Positions 1-8,810 are shown, numbered from the stretch's first letter. The stretch is DNA of 64,000 bases from Paenibacillus sp. FSL H8-0332 (GCF_037963835.1 NZ_CP150145.1:930001-994000); one strand, 5' to 3'. Notes: a model not told the origin generated them from the letters alone. Program-made: numbers and translations.

Positions 1-50
1 CAGCTTCCGCTGCTGCGGTCTGAGAGAACCCTTTTTAATACACGATCTTC

Positions 51-620
51 CTACTGGAAGCTTCGTCCCTGGTTCATTGGAGAATTGTAGGACGAACCTG
101 CGGACATCGGTGTCTGCATTGACGTATGCATCGGCTGGTGCATCGGCTGCTGGTTGATCCCGGCGTTGATCGGGCTATGCAGTGAGTTCACCGGCTGGCT
201 GCTTGCAGTGAAGGACGGGCTGAAGGAAGAGTTATACCCTCCCATTCCTGTGTTGTGGCTCTGACCCATTGGCTGGTTCTGTCCCATAGAATGCATTAGT
301 CCCATCTGGTTCCCGGAATTGAAGCTTGGAATGCTTGTATGGGTATTGAAGCCGGTTGTCTGCGGGAACTGCTCCATCGATCTGACCGACTGCGAGATCT
401 GCTCAAGCTGTTGCATCGCGGTCTGATGGCCCTGCAGCGCCTGCTGAATCATCTGAATGGCTTTGCTGTTATGCTGGCTAAGCTCCTGGAGCTTGGCGGC
501 ATCCTGCTGCTCCTGCTGAAGAAGCTGCTGGTAATTCTGCGTTCCCTGCTGGGTCTGTGCCATCAGCTGCTGAACGATTTGCTCGCATTCCCGGATCTGT
601 GCAGATGAGTTGGTATTCAA
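51..620 (-). CDS. Gln-rich hypothetical protein
   Basis: This 189-residue protein has no family I recognise. The N-terminal ~85 residues are Gln-rich and predicted helical or coiled coil (QQLMAQ, QQLLQQEQQ). The C-terminal half is a low-complexity Met/Gln/Ser/Gly/Asn tail with repeated QPMHQPMH-like units. I chose the TTG start at 620 because a strong AAGGAGG lies 9 nt upstream; an ATG at 656 is in frame but has no such site and would place the Shine-Dalgarno inside the gene. No signal peptide or membrane segment is seen. The composition resembles spore-coat-associated or surface-exposed small proteins of Bacillales, but that is only a guess. Confidence 0.6.
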   Translation of the reverse strand: MNTNSSAQIRECEQIVQQLMAQTQQGTQNYQQLLQQEQQDAAKLQELSQHNSKAIQMIQQALQGHQTAMQQLEQISQSVRSMEQFPQTTGFNTHTSIPSFNSGNQMGLMHSMGQNQPMGQSHNTGMGGYNSSFSPSFTASSQPVNSLHSPINAGINQQPMHQPMHTSMQTPMSAGSSYNSPMNQGRSFQ

Positions 621-874
621 AATATTTAGCCTCCTTGATATGGGTGTTATGGTCATGCGGGCTTATTATCTCTGATGGGGCCTGCGAATATTCATGCGCC
701 TATGTGCACGGGAGGTGCTTCCGCCGGAACGGTTACAATATTGCAAACGTTGCGTCATTCCGGGCGGGGCGAGTTGATAAGAATAGGTACAGGCTGCTCT
801 GCAACTATTGCGGCAAATGAACGTCTATGTAGAAAAGACAATCCAGAATCATCCATAATGGAGGCGGGGCAACT

Positions 875-1780
875 ATGAATCAGCGTGAACAGGCTAGCCG
901 GATTCAAACTTATTTTCCAAGAAGTATCGCATTAACGCTGGTATTTGTAATGCTGTTGACAGCATGCTTCACAGGATCGGCGCAAGCGGCATCAGCATCC
1001 TCAGATCTGATCATTGTGAACAAAAAAACGAACAAACTGGCTTATTACAGCGATGGTAAGCTGGTGAAGATTTTTCCGGTCGCTACCGGCAAAACGAAAA
1101 GCCTGACGCCTGAAGGCAGCTTCAAGATGGTGGTCAAAATCAAGAACAGACCCTATTACAAGGATAAGATTCCCGGAGGCGATCCGGCTAATCCGCTGGG
1201 GGACCGCTGGCTGGGGCTGGAGGTAAATGACACTTACGGCACCACCTACGCCATTCACGGCAACAACAATGAATCCTCCATCGGTAAATATGTCAGCGCT
1301 GGATGCATCCGCATGCACAATGACGATATTCACTGGCTGTATCCGAAGATTTCGAAGAACACCCGGGTTATCATTACAACCTCCGGGCTTGAGATGGCAG
1401 GCATTGCCGAGAAGAACGGCTACCGTCTGGGATCTACGATGATTGCGGGAGCTTTTGTCAAGGGCGGGGAGAAGCTGCCGGTGAAGAATTCCTTCCTGCT
1501 GGAGGATTCGCGGGTGTATATTCCACTGAGTGAATCCGTGAAGCTGCTGGGCGGAAGCCTGATGCAGGAGGCGGGAACCGGAGCGCTCATCATCACAGTA
1601 GGCAAGAATACAGCAGTTCACAAACCGCTCAGCACGAAGGCAAAAGTGAACGGTAAAACAGTGGTGATGCTAGCCTCCAAAAGTATAGACGGCCGCCTGT
1701 ACATTCCGCTTGGCAGCTTAACGCCGCTGTTCGGCCTGCCGTTCACCTGGAATGCTAAAGACGGAGTAGTGAAGCTGTAA
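875..1780 (+). CDS. L,D-transpeptidase (YkuD) with copper-amine-oxidase-like C-terminal domain
   Basis: Secreted cell-wall enzyme of 301 residues, predicted to form or remodel peptidoglycan cross-links by L,D-transpeptidation. Residues 1-39 form a signal peptide ending in AQA. The YkuD domain covers about 43-170 and shows the catalytic signature: His128 in AIHGN, then SAGCIRM with Cys144 and Arg146. Residues ~185-301 (VYIPLSESVKLLGG, LYIPLGSLTPLFG) resemble the copper amine oxidase N-terminal-like fold, common in Paenibacillus surface proteins and probably a wall-binding or structural module. The domain order, catalytic first, is slightly unusual. It appears monocistronic. Confidence 0.88.
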   Translation: MNQREQASRIQTYFPRSIALTLVFVMLLTACFTGSAQAASASSDLIIVNKKTNKLAYYSDGKLVKIFPVATGKTKSLTPEGSFKMVVKIKNRPYYKDKIPGGDPANPLGDRWLGLEVNDTYGTTYAIHGNNNESSIGKYVSAGCIRMHNDDIHWLYPKISKNTRVIITTSGLEMAGIAEKNGYRLGSTMIAGAFVKGGEKLPVKNSFLLEDSRVYIPLSESVKLLGGSLMQEAGTGALIITVGKNTAVHKPLSTKAKVNGKTVVMLASKSIDGRLYIPLGSLTPLFGLPFTWNAKDGVVKL

Positions 1781-1972
1781 AGTAGCAGGGCTCTGCGTAA
1801 GGCCAGATTATCCAACCAACATGCCGCCATACACTGCGGCTCCAGAAGCCAGCCGGTCAATCATTGATGGGCTGGCTTCACTGCTTAACCGGGGAAGAGG
1901 AGTAACAGGATACATAGAGAATTGTAAGTAATAGAGTGGTTCTATTCAGATCTGCCAAGGGAGGGACTGAAG

Positions 1973-2503
1973 ATTAAAGTACGTATTATAGGCGGCTGCG
2001 GCAGCGGGAAGACGTATATCGCCCGGAAATTAGCTCAAAGTTACGGAATTCCGTGCTATGAAACGGATAATTTTGTCTGGGATCGTAGGGACAATACCAA
2101 GAACTCCCCGGAGGTGCGGGATGCCAAGCTCGCGGAAGCTATGGATGCGGAGTCGTGGATTATAGAGGGCGTACATTACCAATGGGGAACAGAAAGCTTC
2201 CGGCAAGCGGATCTGATTTTTCTAATTAGGCCTAAGGCTTATATACAGGATGCCCGGGTCATCAGCAGGTTCATGAAGACTAGGCTGGGGCTGGAGCAGG
2301 GGAATTATAAGCAGTCGTTCAAGTATCTCCGGGTAATGCTGCTGGATTGGAACCGCGGCTTCAGGAGGGAGAGCATACCTGCGATCATGGAACTAACCGA
2401 AGAGTATCGGGCTAAGCGGATCATTGTGCAGCATAATCTTGAGATTTTGCAGCATGTGCGCAGGTATATGCAGGGGAAGAGTGTGCTGGGAACGAGTGAT
2501 TAA
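1973..2503 (+). CDS. P-loop nucleoside kinase-like protein with a non-canonical start
   Basis: Adenylate-kinase/topology-modulation (FlaR)-like P-loop NTPase of about 176 residues. The Walker A motif GGCGSGKT begins 6 codons in, followed by YETDNFVWD, which resembles the acceptor region of such kinases. Residues 60-80 (WIIEGVHY, ADLIFLIRP) are the usual core strands. No ATG, GTG or TTG exists between the upstream in-frame stop (1925) and the Walker A motif. The best-placed initiator is ATT at 1973, about 7 nt after AAGGGAGGG; CTG at 1967 is too close to that site. A start at the internal ATG (2114) would delete the P-loop and is unlikely unless the gene is broken. The substrate is unknown. 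Confidence 0.68.
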   Translation: MKVRIIGGCGSGKTYIARKLAQSYGIPCYETDNFVWDRRDNTKNSPEVRDAKLAEAMDAESWIIEGVHYQWGTESFRQADLIFLIRPKAYIQDARVISRFMKTRLGLEQGNYKQSFKYLRVMLLDWNRGFRRESIPAIMELTEEYRAKRIIVQHNLEILQHVRRYMQGKSVLGTSD

Positions 2504-2617
2504 TTTGATTATATGGGAGGTAGGAGTCTCATTGCCGTTGCGCTGTTGCTGATTGTGCTGCCGGGGTTATGGACATGGACATGAATGTTGGACTACTTCT
2601 AGCTGAGGGGTGAATGT

Positions 2618-3187
2618 ATGGAGCCGCGGATTGAGGAAGAGCTCAATTTGTACGAATTTGTAGGCTTTTGGAAAAGAGTGCTGATTAATATCATTGACTC
2701 ACTTATTCTTATCCTACCTACCTATTTACTGACCAGGATTTCAGTGCCGGCGGCAGAGTCTGCAGGGTCAGCTTTTCCGCTTTTTATACAGTTTGTACTG
2801 CTTATGGCGTTCAATATATTTATGGTTGTCCGATACGGCGGGACGCCGGGCAGGCTGCTTCTGGGGGCAAGAATCGTTGATGAGAATGGAAGATATCCTG
2901 TGCTCAAGCAGGCTTTGATCAGGGATAGTTTTATTATTGTTAACAGCTTCCTGGCAGTGGTTGTGAGTCTGAATACCGAGGCGTTATCCGCCATACCAAG
3001 CAGTCTGGTGAACTGGAGTCCGCTTGCGGCCGATATAAATGTGTTTTTGGGCTGGGTAGTGGTCGTGGATTGCCTGTTCGTCGCATTCACCCAGCGCAAA
3101 CGGGCGCTGCATGATCTGATGGCTCGTACTTATGTGGTGAACAAAACGGCGCTGGACCGTGATCTGACAGGCAAATTCATAGCATAA
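2618..3187 (+). CDS. RDD family membrane protein
   Basis: 189-residue integral membrane protein. The RDD hallmarks are visible: the early FWKRVLINIIDS (Arg and first Asp next to the first membrane helix), the central GGTPGRLLLGARIVD motif, and the C-terminal RALHDLMARTYVV. Three or four hydrophobic segments lie at about 18-40, 50-70, 105-125 and 140-158. The RDD family has no generally agreed function; some members are implicated in Na+ tolerance. The start follows GAGGGGTGA. The gene is single, between the P-loop gene and a lipoprotein gene with its own promoter. Confidence 0.85.
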   Translation: MEPRIEEELNLYEFVGFWKRVLINIIDSLILILPTYLLTRISVPAAESAGSAFPLFIQFVLLMAFNIFMVVRYGGTPGRLLLGARIVDENGRYPVLKQALIRDSFIIVNSFLAVVVSLNTEALSAIPSSLVNWSPLAADINVFLGWVVVVDCLFVAFTQRKRALHDLMARTYVVNKTALDRDLTGKFIA

Positions 3188-3225
3188 GGCAATGTGTATA
3201 ATACCTGGATCAGGAGGTCTGCACC

Positions 3226-3254
3226 TGCAACCTTAGTTACAGCCCCTGCGTCAT
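3226..3254 (+). promoter_or_regulatory. ECF-sigma-type promoter
   Basis: TGCAAC at 3226-3231 and CGTCAT at 3249-3254 are separated by 17 bp. The same -35 hexamer, spacing and C(A/G)TC -10 occur upstream of the lipoprotein gene at 27251 and of both SLH genes. AAC plus CGTC is the usual layout of extracytoplasmic-function sigma promoters in Bacillales. It lies about 50 bp before the lipoprotein start at 3308. Confidence 0.6.
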
Positions 3255-3307
3255 AGGGTAAAGTTTAGACAAAAGAGGATGTTTCCCATAACGAAGGAGA
3301 TGGCAGC

Positions 3308-4060
3308 ATGACGACATCAATTAGAACAATCACAGGTATTCTTATCGTTGGGGCGATGCTCAGCCTTACAGCCTGTAATTCCGGCAAAACGGATACATCG
3401 CCTAACAATACGGCTGCGGCTACAGCGACTGTGCAGCCAGAGAATAGCGCTTCATCGGCAGCAGAAGGTGCGCAGGTAAGCGAATACGGTACAGATGACG
3501 GTGCCGCTGCGGGCGCAGAGCCTGTAACCGCAGACCCTGAAGCCGCCGCCGGAGCCACATCAGAGTCTACGGTTACTGAGGTTGCAGGGGCTGAAGCAGA
3601 TACCGTCGCTCCTGCCACTCCGCAGGAGCGGAGCAAACAGCTGAAGGAGCTGCTGGAGCTTGCTAAGCAGGGCAAGGTGCCCGGCGTCGAATATGCTGCG
3701 CATAGCGGGATGATCGACGAGGTGGAAGCAGCCTGGGGAGAACCGGATCTGAAGGAGTCGGCCGGTAAGGGAGTCTATTCCACCTACTCCAAGAGGAGTG
3801 TGGTGTTTGGTTTTAACAAGGGTATGAAGATTTTTGATGTGCGCTCCAGCGCCCCGGACCTGCGTAACCTGACACTGGAGCAGATTGAAGAAGTCCTCGG
3901 CAAGCCCGATGATACTACAGTGAATGGCGACCATAACATCTATATTTATCAGGCCAATAAGCAGTATCAGCTCAAATTCGTTATCCCCGAATCGACAGGA
4001 ACCATAGATCATATCTCCGTGTTCTCGGAGCAGGACTCCATTAATAATATGGCAGGCTAG
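3308..4060 (+). CDS. YjgB-like lipoprotein (DUF4309)
   Basis: 250-residue lipoprotein. Residues 1-22 are a lipoprotein signal with lipobox LTAC. Residues 23-105 are a low-complexity Ala/Thr/Glu/Pro linker, probably crossing the wall. The C-terminal ~130 residues (EAAWGEPDL, YSKRSVVFGFNKGMKIFDVRS, LEQIEEVLGKPDD, YQLKFVIPE) match the Bacillus YjgB/DUF4309 fold. The molecular role is unknown, but homologues are envelope-associated and often under stress or ECF control, which fits the TGCAAC-N17-CGTCAT promoter in front. A strong terminator follows. Confidence 0.82.
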   Translation: MTTSIRTITGILIVGAMLSLTACNSGKTDTSPNNTAAATATVQPENSASSAAEGAQVSEYGTDDGAAAGAEPVTADPEAAAGATSESTVTEVAGAEADTVAPATPQERSKQLKELLELAKQGKVPGVEYAAHSGMIDEVEAAWGEPDLKESAGKGVYSTYSKRSVVFGFNKGMKIFDVRSSAPDLRNLTLEQIEEVLGKPDDTTVNGDHNIYIYQANKQYQLKFVIPESTGTIDHISVFSEQDSINNMAG

Positions 4061-4116
4061 CGTGGCGTCAAGAGGTGGCCCGATTAGAGCGGCTGTAGTC
4101 ACATCAATATTGTATG

Positions 4117-4154
4117 AAAAATCCCCTTACAGCGACAACTGTAGGGGATTTTTT
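4117..4154 (+). terminator. Rho-independent terminator
   Basis: AAAAATCCCCTTACAG / CTGTAGGGGATTTTTT forms a 15-16 bp stem with a short CGACAA loop. It ends the DUF4309 lipoprotein transcript, and the A/T flanks could let it work in both directions. Confidence 0.9.
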
Positions 4155-4212
4155 GGTTCAAGCTGATATAATCGACTTGTGGATTCATTAGCAGAAGAAA
4201 AGAGGCACCGCC

Positions 4213-5367
4213 ATGCATCTGGAGTTGAACGGAAGTGAATATAAAGTATCCGCCGGAGGATTAACGGTAGAGCTGCTGCCTAAGGAGTTCGCACTGCTGC
4301 AGTTTCTGTACCGTAACCGGGGGCGGACCTTCAGCCGGGAGCAGTTGCTGGACAAAGTGTGGCCGATGGAGTATCCGGTGGAGCGGACCGTTGACGATCA
4401 TATCTACCGGCTGCGCAAGAAGCTGCGGCAACTGGGCGGGATTGACATTAAGACGATTCGCGGATTCGGGTACAGTCTGGCAATCCCGGGCAGCCTTGCG
4501 GGCGTGGCGGTGAATCCGGCAACGAATGACCCGGAGCTGCGGGACACGATGCGTGAGGTGTTCATGAAGTTCCATGTCTACGGTCAGGGCAACTCCATGC
4601 TCACCCTGGCCCGCCAGCAGGACATCCTCGGCTACGAGCTGGACCCTCATTATTCCATGGTCGTTCATTTTGTGCAGGGAGATTTGGAGTGGCTGATCCA
4701 TACGGATGAGATTCCGCTGAAGGACCGGCTCTTTTATCTCAATCTGTTCTACTTCTTCATTGGTGATCCCAGGGAGAAGGTGGAGTACGCCGAGCGCCTG
4801 ATTGCGCGGAATCTGCTGAACCCGCCAGAACAAACCGAGCTGGAGATTCTCACGATGCTGGACATGTACACCCTTGCAGGTCAGCCGGAAAAAGCGCTGG
4901 AACGCCTGAAGCGTTCCTACCAGGTGATCGCCGGACCCGGCTTCGAGAATTTCATCCCGGTCACGGTAATTACAGAGCTGTTCATCCATCTCGCAGCGGG
5001 AGCTGGAGATGAAGATCTGGAACGGATGGATGAAGCTGTCAGCCGGATTTTGCAGGACAAGCCTTTTTTGCGGGAGATTGGCAATTACAAGGTAGTGAAG
5101 GGACTCTGGAAGCTGCGGCGTGAACAGTGGTTAGAGGGGGAGCGGCTGATCAATGAGGGATTGCAGGTGCTGGATATGTCGGGATTCGTGCCGCTGCGGT
5201 TCTATGCGTTGTACAAGATCCATCATTTTTGCCGGATGTTCCTGACCGGAAGTGTCTCGGACCGAAAGTATAGTAGCCTGTTTGCGGCCGAGCTTGAAGC
5301 CTGTGGCCTGGCGAGACTGGAACACACCCTGGAGCACATCCTGCTGCCGCTGCTGGAGACCCCATGA
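4213..5367 (+). CDS. Winged-helix (OmpR-type) regulator with TPR-like C-terminal domain
   Basis: 384-residue one-component regulator with SARP-like architecture. Residues 1-95 form the OmpR/PhoB-type winged helix (LLPKEFALLQFLYRN, SREQLLDKVW, VDDHIYRLRKKL, IKTIRGFGYSL). Residues ~115-384 are helical repeats of TPR/BTAD type (GQPEKALERLKRSYQVI, WLEGERLINEGLQVL). There is no receiver domain, so control is probably by ligand or protein contact through the repeats. It lies 82 bp upstream of a co-directional MFS gene. Two ATTCTC repeats spaced 11 bp in that gap are a plausible binding site, suggesting it activates the pump. Confidence 0.8.
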   Translation: MHLELNGSEYKVSAGGLTVELLPKEFALLQFLYRNRGRTFSREQLLDKVWPMEYPVERTVDDHIYRLRKKLRQLGGIDIKTIRGFGYSLAIPGSLAGVAVNPATNDPELRDTMREVFMKFHVYGQGNSMLTLARQQDILGYELDPHYSMVVHFVQGDLEWLIHTDEIPLKDRLFYLNLFYFFIGDPREKVEYAERLIARNLLNPPEQTELEILTMLDMYTLAGQPEKALERLKRSYQVIAGPGFENFIPVTVITELFIHLAAGAGDEDLERMDEAVSRILQDKPFLREIGNYKVVKGLWKLRREQWLEGERLINEGLQVLDMSGFVPLRFYALYKIHHFCRMFLTGSVSDRKYSSLFAAELEACGLARLEHTLEHILLPLLETP

Positions 5368-5369
5368 TA

Positions 5370-5392
5370 ATTCTCTGACAATTCTCCGTTAT
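5370..5392 (+). promoter_or_regulatory. 11-bp-phased direct repeats before the MFS gene
   Basis: ATTCTC occurs at 5370-5375 and again at 5381-5386, exactly one helical turn apart, with a T-rich third position at 5392. Direct repeats at 11-bp spacing are typical of OmpR/SARP winged-helix binding sites. The gene just upstream encodes such a regulator. Confidence 0.4.
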
Positions 5393-5449
5393 TTTAGAAT
5401 CATAGATGGAGCTTCATCTACGATCTTATGTAACCTGGAGGAGTGTCAG

Positions 5450-6733
5450 ATGGAACAGTCAACCAAGCAGGGAAACAGCCTGCTTCATAACAAAACGTAT
5501 ATGCGGGTGTACAGCGCTTTTGCCACGGCGAGCTTCGGCGACTGGTTCGATGCACTGGCGATTCAGGTGCTGGTCGGTTACCGCTGGCAGGCCGGGCCGC
5601 TGATGCTGGCGCTCATTCCGGTAGCGCTGGCGCTGCCGAGTATACTGCTTGGCTCGATTGCCGGGGTAGCCGCCGACCGGCTGAACAAGCTGAAGCTGAT
5701 GCGCATCTGCGATCTTCTGACGGCGCTGATAACGCTACTGGTGCTGTTCGCTCCGAGTATGGTCTGGCTGCTGCCTCTGCTGGCACTGCGCTCAGCGCTG
5801 TCCACACTGAATATGCCCGCTCAGCAGTCCTTGACCCGCAGCTTGGTCCGGGAAGATCAGCTGCTGCAGGCCTCCTCGCTGAACGGGCTGGTCAACCAAG
5901 GCTCCAAAATCGCCGGTCCGCTGCTCGGAGGTCTGGCGCTCGCCTTCCTTACGCCGCAGTGGTGCATCCTGCTCAATGCCTTGCTGCGCGGCTGTTCTTA
6001 TCTGCTGCTGCTGTCCGTAAAAAACATCCATACGGAGGAAGAAGACAGCAAACAGCCAGAAGAGCCGGACAACAAGATACCGCTCCGCACCATGTGGCGG
6101 GAAGGCTGGAGCTTCATGCTCCGCAGCCGGCTGCTGCTGAATACGATGTTGTTCGGGCTTGCCGGGTCGCTGGTAATTCAGGTCGTTGACTTTCAATTCA
6201 CCAGCCTGTTCCGGGTGTTCGCACCAGACCGGGAATCACTGCTCGGCTGGATGGTAGCCGCTACCGGAGCGGGAGCTGTGCTCATCATTCTAATCCTGAA
6301 CAAGCTGAAATTGGAAGAAGGTTATGGCTGGAAGCTGGGATCTGGGTATGTGCTGATCGGCGGATCAATTGCGGCGCTGGGTCTGCTTCAGCCGGGGGCA
6401 TCTATGATTTGGGTGCTGCTGATCGGGTTTGTGCTGGGGATCGGCAACGGGGTATTCATGATTACCTTCAATTACTGTCTGCAAAAGGAAACCCCGCCGC
6501 ACATGACAGGCCGCATCTTCGGCATTCAGAACACCGTCCTCAGCACGGTACTCATTGTGGCACCTTTGCTGGGCGGCGTGCTTGTGCAATATGCAGGTCC
6601 GGCCCGTATTTTTGTTAACATTGGCTTACTGCAGCTGCTCCTGGGTCTGACGGGGATGGTGTTCGGCCGGCAGCTCTGGCCGGTGGCGAGGTCTAGAGCG
6701 GAAGCCGCTCATCCAGCAGTAGAGAGTAGCTAA
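5450..6733 (+). CDS. MFS transporter
   Basis: 427-residue major facilitator with about 12 membrane helices. The first half contains a GSIAGVAADRLNK loop, the MFS motif-A-like segment between TM2 and TM3, and ALRSALSTLNMPAQQ. The overall pattern resembles the MFS_3/enterobactin-exporter-like group of drug or siderophore exporters. The start at 5450 follows CTGGAGGAG. Longer in-frame starts upstream overlap the regulator gene and add non-membrane sequence. The substrate cannot be told from sequence. Regulation by the adjacent winged-helix/TPR protein is inferred from proximity and phased repeats. Confidence 0.85.
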   Translation: MEQSTKQGNSLLHNKTYMRVYSAFATASFGDWFDALAIQVLVGYRWQAGPLMLALIPVALALPSILLGSIAGVAADRLNKLKLMRICDLLTALITLLVLFAPSMVWLLPLLALRSALSTLNMPAQQSLTRSLVREDQLLQASSLNGLVNQGSKIAGPLLGGLALAFLTPQWCILLNALLRGCSYLLLLSVKNIHTEEEDSKQPEEPDNKIPLRTMWREGWSFMLRSRLLLNTMLFGLAGSLVIQVVDFQFTSLFRVFAPDRESLLGWMVAATGAGAVLIILILNKLKLEEGYGWKLGSGYVLIGGSIAALGLLQPGASMIWVLLIGFVLGIGNGVFMITFNYCLQKETPPHMTGRIFGIQNTVLSTVLIVAPLLGGVLVQYAGPARIFVNIGLLQLLLGLTGMVFGRQLWPVARSRAEAAHPAVESS

Positions 6734-6781
6734 GATGGGGAACGGATCACTAATTTCTGCATAGAGGATCAGGAGGAACGT

Positions 6782-7348
6782 ATGACAACTTATATCTACA
6801 TGGTGAGACATGGGGACTCGCTCCGTACCGGGATGGATGAATGGACGCGCGGCCTGTCACCCAAGGGCAAAGAGGATGCACGGCGAGTCACCGAATGCCT
6901 GAAGGATGAAGGGATAGATGTACTATACAGCAGCCCGTATATCCGGGCAAGCGATACGATTGCTGATTTGGCAGACCAACTCGGGAAGGAGATCACCCAC
7001 ATCGAGGATCTAAGGGAGAAGGTCTGGATGGAAGGCAACCGGCAGCTGCCGGATGAGGATCTGCTGCATGAGCTGCAGAAGATGTATGCCGACTCGAATT
7101 ATGCCCTGCCGGGGGGAGAATCGAACCGGGAGTGCCAGGCACGTGCAGTGAAGGCACTGCAGGAAATCCTGCGGGATCATGCAGGGGAGCGGGTTGCCAT
7201 CGGAACCCACGGGCTGGTCATGGCCTTGATGATGAGCTATTTTGCCCCGGAATATGACCTGGACTTCCTCCTGCAGACGACCAAGCCGGATATCTATGTC
7301 ATGGAGTTCAAAGAAGATGAAGTACTGGTCCGGCGGATGCCTCTGTAA
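6782..7348 (+). CDS. Histidine phosphatase family protein (phosphoglycerate-mutase-like)
   Basis: 188-residue cytosolic member of the phosphohistidine phosphatase clan. The catalytic RHG is at residues 9-11 (MVRHGDS), with supporting LYSSPYIRASDT, LPGGESNRECQAR and the second catalytic His in GTHGLVM. The length fits small phosphatases of the CobC/GpmB type rather than glycolytic dPGM. The exact substrate is unresolved. AGGAGG lies at good spacing before the ATG. The gene is single, 48 bp after the MFS gene, so it may be co-transcribed with it. Confidence 0.87.
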   Translation: MTTYIYMVRHGDSLRTGMDEWTRGLSPKGKEDARRVTECLKDEGIDVLYSSPYIRASDTIADLADQLGKEITHIEDLREKVWMEGNRQLPDEDLLHELQKMYADSNYALPGGESNRECQARAVKALQEILRDHAGERVAIGTHGLVMALMMSYFAPEYDLDFLLQTTKPDIYVMEFKEDEVLVRRMPL

Positions 7349-7444
7349 GCTAAGGGCAGAATAATTGTCATTATTACAAAAAATGGTGAAGTAATATGAT
7401 AGTCATTACGCTAAAAGGCAACAATACCTCAATAATCCCAAGAA

Positions 7445-7475
7445 GGCAGCCGACCAATGTGGTGGCTGCCTATTT
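7445..7475. terminator. Convergent hairpin terminator
   Basis: GGCAGCC (7445-7451) pairs with GGCTGCC (7464-7470), with an inner ACC/GGT extension, followed by TATTTA. It lies between the plus-strand phosphatase and the minus-strand Dabb gene and could serve both. Confidence 0.6.
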
Positions 7476-7487
7476 AGCTTATCGTGA

Positions 7488-7796
7488 TCAGTTGGTCGCA
7501 AACGGATAATCAATAACGATGATTCCTTCAACAAATGGGCCTATGGATTGTAATAAATTTTGATGTAGCGGGTGCTGAATGTAGTCCCGGCAAGCTTGCT
7601 GATTCTCAAAAGTAACTCTGATCCCCAGCGTAAACCCCTGTGTGTGCTCGATTTCCTCCGTTACGTTAATCCCAGCGCTAAGATCTAAGATACCTGGAAT
7701 TTCCCCTTCAAAATCATGCGCGCGACTAACAGCGTCTTCTTGCTCTGCAGTAGAAACATCAGGCTTGAATTTCAATAGCACCATATGCTCAAACAT
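7488..7796 (-). CDS. Dabb (stress-responsive alpha/beta-barrel) family protein
   Basis: 102-residue small dimeric ferredoxin-like barrel protein. Visible hallmarks are MVLLKFKPDVS at the start, IPGILDLSAGINV, the central GFTLGIRVTFENQQA and IQHPLHQNLL. Dabb proteins include plant stress proteins, some bacterial heme or aromatic-ring-handling enzymes and many of unknown role. The ATG at 7796 follows a GGGGGGA site; a longer in-frame start upstream is unlikely. It is divergent from an MmyB-type regulator starting 165 bp away, which probably controls it. Confidence 0.83.
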   Translation of the reverse strand: MFEHMVLLKFKPDVSTAEQEDAVSRAHDFEGEIPGILDLSAGINVTEEIEHTQGFTLGIRVTFENQQACRDYIQHPLHQNLLQSIGPFVEGIIVIDYPFATN

Positions 7797-7961
7797 CTTA
7801 TTCCCCCCAAGGCTAATGTATACTTGTCTTCTCCATTCTTGCTCTTCTCCTATGGAGGACATAGACTAGTGTACATGAGCCAAACGAGGTTAGGGAGATA
7901 TCTGGTTATCATAGGATTGGGAATCCTACGTTCAAGAATAGATAGGAGGCATGAGGAGATT

Positions 7962-8810
7962 ATGGGGGACAGACTGGACCGTTACGAAGAATTGTCTCGT
8001 TTTTTGCGCTTGCGCCGTGAACGAATGACTCCTAAGCAAGCGGGTTTGCCGGAAACCGGACGCAGACGTACACCTGGACTTCGCCGAAGCGAGGTAGCCC
8101 AGCTGGCAGATGTAGGATTGGACTGGTACACCTACTTGGAACAAGGGCGTCCTATTAACGTATCCGCTGAGGTACTTGACCGAATATCAGAAGTGCTTCG
8201 GTTAGATGAAGCAGAACGCAGGCATCTGTACCATCTGGCTCGAAAGCAATTTCCCTTGATCAATACCCATCAACCCTCCAAGGTAACAGCGGAACTTCAA
8301 CGTTTTGTGGATAGCCAAACCCTGTCACCTTCGAATGTCATGGATGCGCATATGAATATCATTGCCTGGAATGAAGCCTACTGTGCAATGAATGGGGATC
8401 TCGCGGCTATGTCGGAAAGTGAACGGAATTTCGTCTGGATGACGTTTACTTCTGCCCGTTTTCGCTACGTTAAGGGAGAGCAATGGGAAATGCATGCCAG
8501 GCGAATCGTTGCTACTTTCCATGCCAGATATGCGCGACACGGCGAAGACCCTTGGTGGTCTGAGCAGTTCGAGGCACTATCCAAGGTTAGCAGAGAGTTT
8601 CGTGAACTTTGGGACTCACATGAGGTTCTCGATGCCATTGATGCTCTGAAGACGCTGCATTGTCCGAATCTCGGGAAATTGAATTTCGATCTTGTATCGT
8701 TTCAGTATTTGAACGACTCCAATTTGACCGTATCTATCCATGTTCCTCATCAAGACGGCACGGTGGAAAAAATGCAGCAGCTGTTAATTAATTATCGGGA
8801 CCAGCGTTAA
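7962..8810 (+). CDS. XRE/MmyB-type helix-turn-helix transcriptional regulator
   Basis: 282-residue regulator. Residues ~8-75 carry an XRE helix-turn-helix with the hallmarks of the MmyB group (RRRTPGLRRSEVAQLADVG, WYTYLEQGR, SAEVLDRISEVLRL). Residues ~110-280 match the MmyB-like PAS-type ligand-binding domain (VMDAHMNIIAWNEAY, RYARHGEDPWW, FDLVSFQYL). Such proteins usually control a divergent small enzyme gene; here that neighbour is the Dabb gene. I placed the start at 7962; AGGAGG is 12 nt and GAGGAG 3 nt upstream, so both are imperfect. An upstream ATG at 7875 would add an unlikely extension. The ligand is probably a lipid or small aromatic, unknown. Confidence 0.83.
   Translation: MGDRLDRYEELSRFLRLRRERMTPKQAGLPETGRRRTPGLRRSEVAQLADVGLDWYTYLEQGRPINVSAEVLDRISEVLRLDEAERRHLYHLARKQFPLINTHQPSKVTAELQRFVDSQTLSPSNVMDAHMNIIAWNEAYCAMNGDLAAMSESERNFVWMTFTSARFRYVKGEQWEMHARRIVATFHARYARHGEDPWWSEQFEALSKVSREFRELWDSHEVLDAIDALKTLHCPNLGKLNFDLVSFQYLNDSNLTVSIHVPHQDGTVEKMQQLLINYRDQR

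Noticed and set aside
1001..1621. Long antisense frames under real genes such as the L,D-transpeptidase and radical SAM genes
   Set aside because: They lie opposite well-supported genes, lack ribosome sites and have compositions expected from GC-rich antisense strands.
2513..2584. 23-codon hydrophobic frame between the P-loop and RDD genes
   Set aside because: It is very short, has no good ribosome site and no homology signal; probably chance.
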